The notes under the pieces were generated by a model. The model saw only the letters and a program-made list of their open reading frames with translations. It did not search any database and had not been told where the DNA came from. The translations under genes were made by a program, and so were the position numbers. From assembly GCA_910578525.1 (NCBI GenBank), contig CAJTRF010000044.1, positions 1 to 6,425 on the forward strand: a stretch of DNA of 6,425 nt. Reading direction: 5' to 3'. Numbering within the stretch: position 1 is the stretch's first letter; every line of letters begins with the position of its first letter. This stretch comes from an uncultured Mycoplasmatales bacterium (GTDB lineage: Bacteria; Bacillota_I; Bacilli_A; Mycoplasmatales; Mycoplasmoidaceae). This document shows, in pieces, positions 5,856 through 6,425 of the stretch.

Positions 5856-6425
5856 ATGACCCTCGAACAACAAGCTCAAAAAACAATTAATGAATTATAT
5901 AAACATCGAGAACTTATGTCAATTATGGAAGATTTTAATCAAGCTCAATATACACCTAGTCATATGCTAATTAAAAATTCTCCAAGAGATAAGACAGATA
6001 ATGCAAAAACATTAACAAAATTCTTAGTAGATGCTGGATTTTTTGAAATCTATGATGGTGAACTTACAAAGAAAAATATAGAGGATTTTGCTGAACGTTT
6101 AGACCGTGAAAATTTATCTAAACAAGAACCTTCAGATGAAGAAATTGATGTTGATGAATTAACAAATGAATTAGTTCAGAATAAGATTGGAAATAAATTA
6201 AATATTCCAAATATAAATCCAAATAGAGGAAACCCTTTAAATAATTTTTCTTCTTTTAAAAATTCTATGGATTATAATCAATTTTCTACTCAACAATTAA
6301 TTAATCATTATAATAATAGATTTGGAGCTACACTAAATTTAGATGAAATGTTAGAAGATTATGGCGGTGATGAAGACCTTATAAGAGATGATTTGATTAA
6401 AGAACTTAAGAAAGATGATAATGCT
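5856..6425 (+). CDS. Acidic, Asn-rich hypothetical protein, 3' end outside the window
   Basis: An open frame of 190 codons runs from an ATG at 5856 to the window edge without a stop; a TAA directly precedes the ATG, so translation starts here or at a later Met (M21, M24 or M37). I do not recognise the family. The first 110 residues look mostly helical and charged (FLVDAGFFEIYDGEL, then EEIDVDELTNELVQ). Residues about 110-150 form an Asn/Pro/Ser-rich flexible stretch (IPNINPNRGNPLNNF). The last part is acidic again (LNLDEMLEDYGGDEDLIRD). It follows the small basic ORF on the same strand after a 35-bp gap, in another frame. No TCA-type initiator is seen in the 50 bp before the ATG, so its promoter is unclear or it starts internally. 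It could be the N-terminus of a structural or other element protein; this is unsupported beyond position. Confidence 0.7.
   Translation, partial: MTLEQQAQKTINELYKHRELMSIMEDFNQAQYTPSHMLIKNSPRDKTDNAKTLTKFLVDAGFFEIYDGELTKKNIEDFAERLDRENLSKQEPSDEEIDVDELTNELVQNKIGNKLNIPNINPNRGNPLNNFSSFKNSMDYNQFSTQQLINHYNNRFGATLNLDEMLEDYGGDEDLIRDDLIKELKKDDNA

Larger units (their letters stand above)
1..6425. mobile_element. Part of a Maverick/Polinton DNA transposon (element continues beyond the window on at least the right)
   Basis: A protein-primed family B DNA polymerase next to an rve-type integrase is the defining pair of Polintons/Mavericks and of mavirus-like virophages. Both are present here as long intact ORFs in convergent orientation. 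The non-coding left 459 bp with a tandem repeat array and dyad symmetry looks like subterminal element DNA. I cannot see terminal inverted repeats, because the other end is missing, and I see no target-site duplication, so true boundaries are unknown and position 1 should not be read as the element end. The right edge cuts an ORF, so the element continues that way. Capsid, ATPase and protease genes are not in view. The initiator motifs point to a trichomonad host; this is inference. Confidence 0.85.

Noticed and set aside
5608..6425. Small ORF and downstream ORF as one frameshifted gene
   Set aside because: They are in different frames, separated by 35 non-coding bases, with a TAG ending the first and a TAA directly before the second ATG; their composition is also opposite (basic versus acidic).

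Overview
The window is strongly AT-rich, eukaryotic-type DNA. It carries two hallmark genes of a Maverick/Polinton, a large self-synthesizing DNA transposon related to viruses: a protein-primed family B DNA polymerase and a retrovirus-like (rve, DDE-type) integrase. Standard stop codons are used (TGA, TAA and TAG each end an ORF). Perfect copies of the trichomonad initiator motif TCA(+1)Py(T/A) lie 18 nt before two start codons. The best guess for the host is Trichomonas vaginalis or a close relative, whose genome is rich in Mavericks. The host call is inference; a mavirus-like integrated virophage or a Polinton of another AT-rich protist is the main alternative.

Layout. Positions 1-459 are non-coding: a 37-bp imperfect palindrome (78-114), an array of eight 21-22 bp direct repeats (197-367), then a T-rich leader. 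This is probably subterminal element DNA, but no element end or target-site duplication can be proven. Positions 460-3996 (+) encode the polymerase (1178 aa from the first ATG) with intact exonuclease and polymerase motifs and a long N-terminal extension holding a possible OTU/papain-like Cys-His domain. The integrase (3981-5591, minus, 536 aa) converges on it, and the two coding regions overlap by 16 bp. A small, very basic 70-aa ORF (5608-5820, +) starts 16 bp from the integrase ATG. Each of these two start codons lies inside the other gene's initiator motif, so the predicted transcripts share 20 complementary nucleotides. The right edge cuts an unrecognised acidic, Asn-rich ORF that begins at 5856.

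Together, the integrase would join element ends to a target. The polymerase would copy the element from its ends by protein priming. The small basic and the truncated ORFs belong to the element's less characterised gene set. No capsid, packaging ATPase or maturation protease is visible here; in complete Polintons they lie elsewhere in the 15-20 kb element. All three complete ORFs look undamaged, so this copy may be young or functional.
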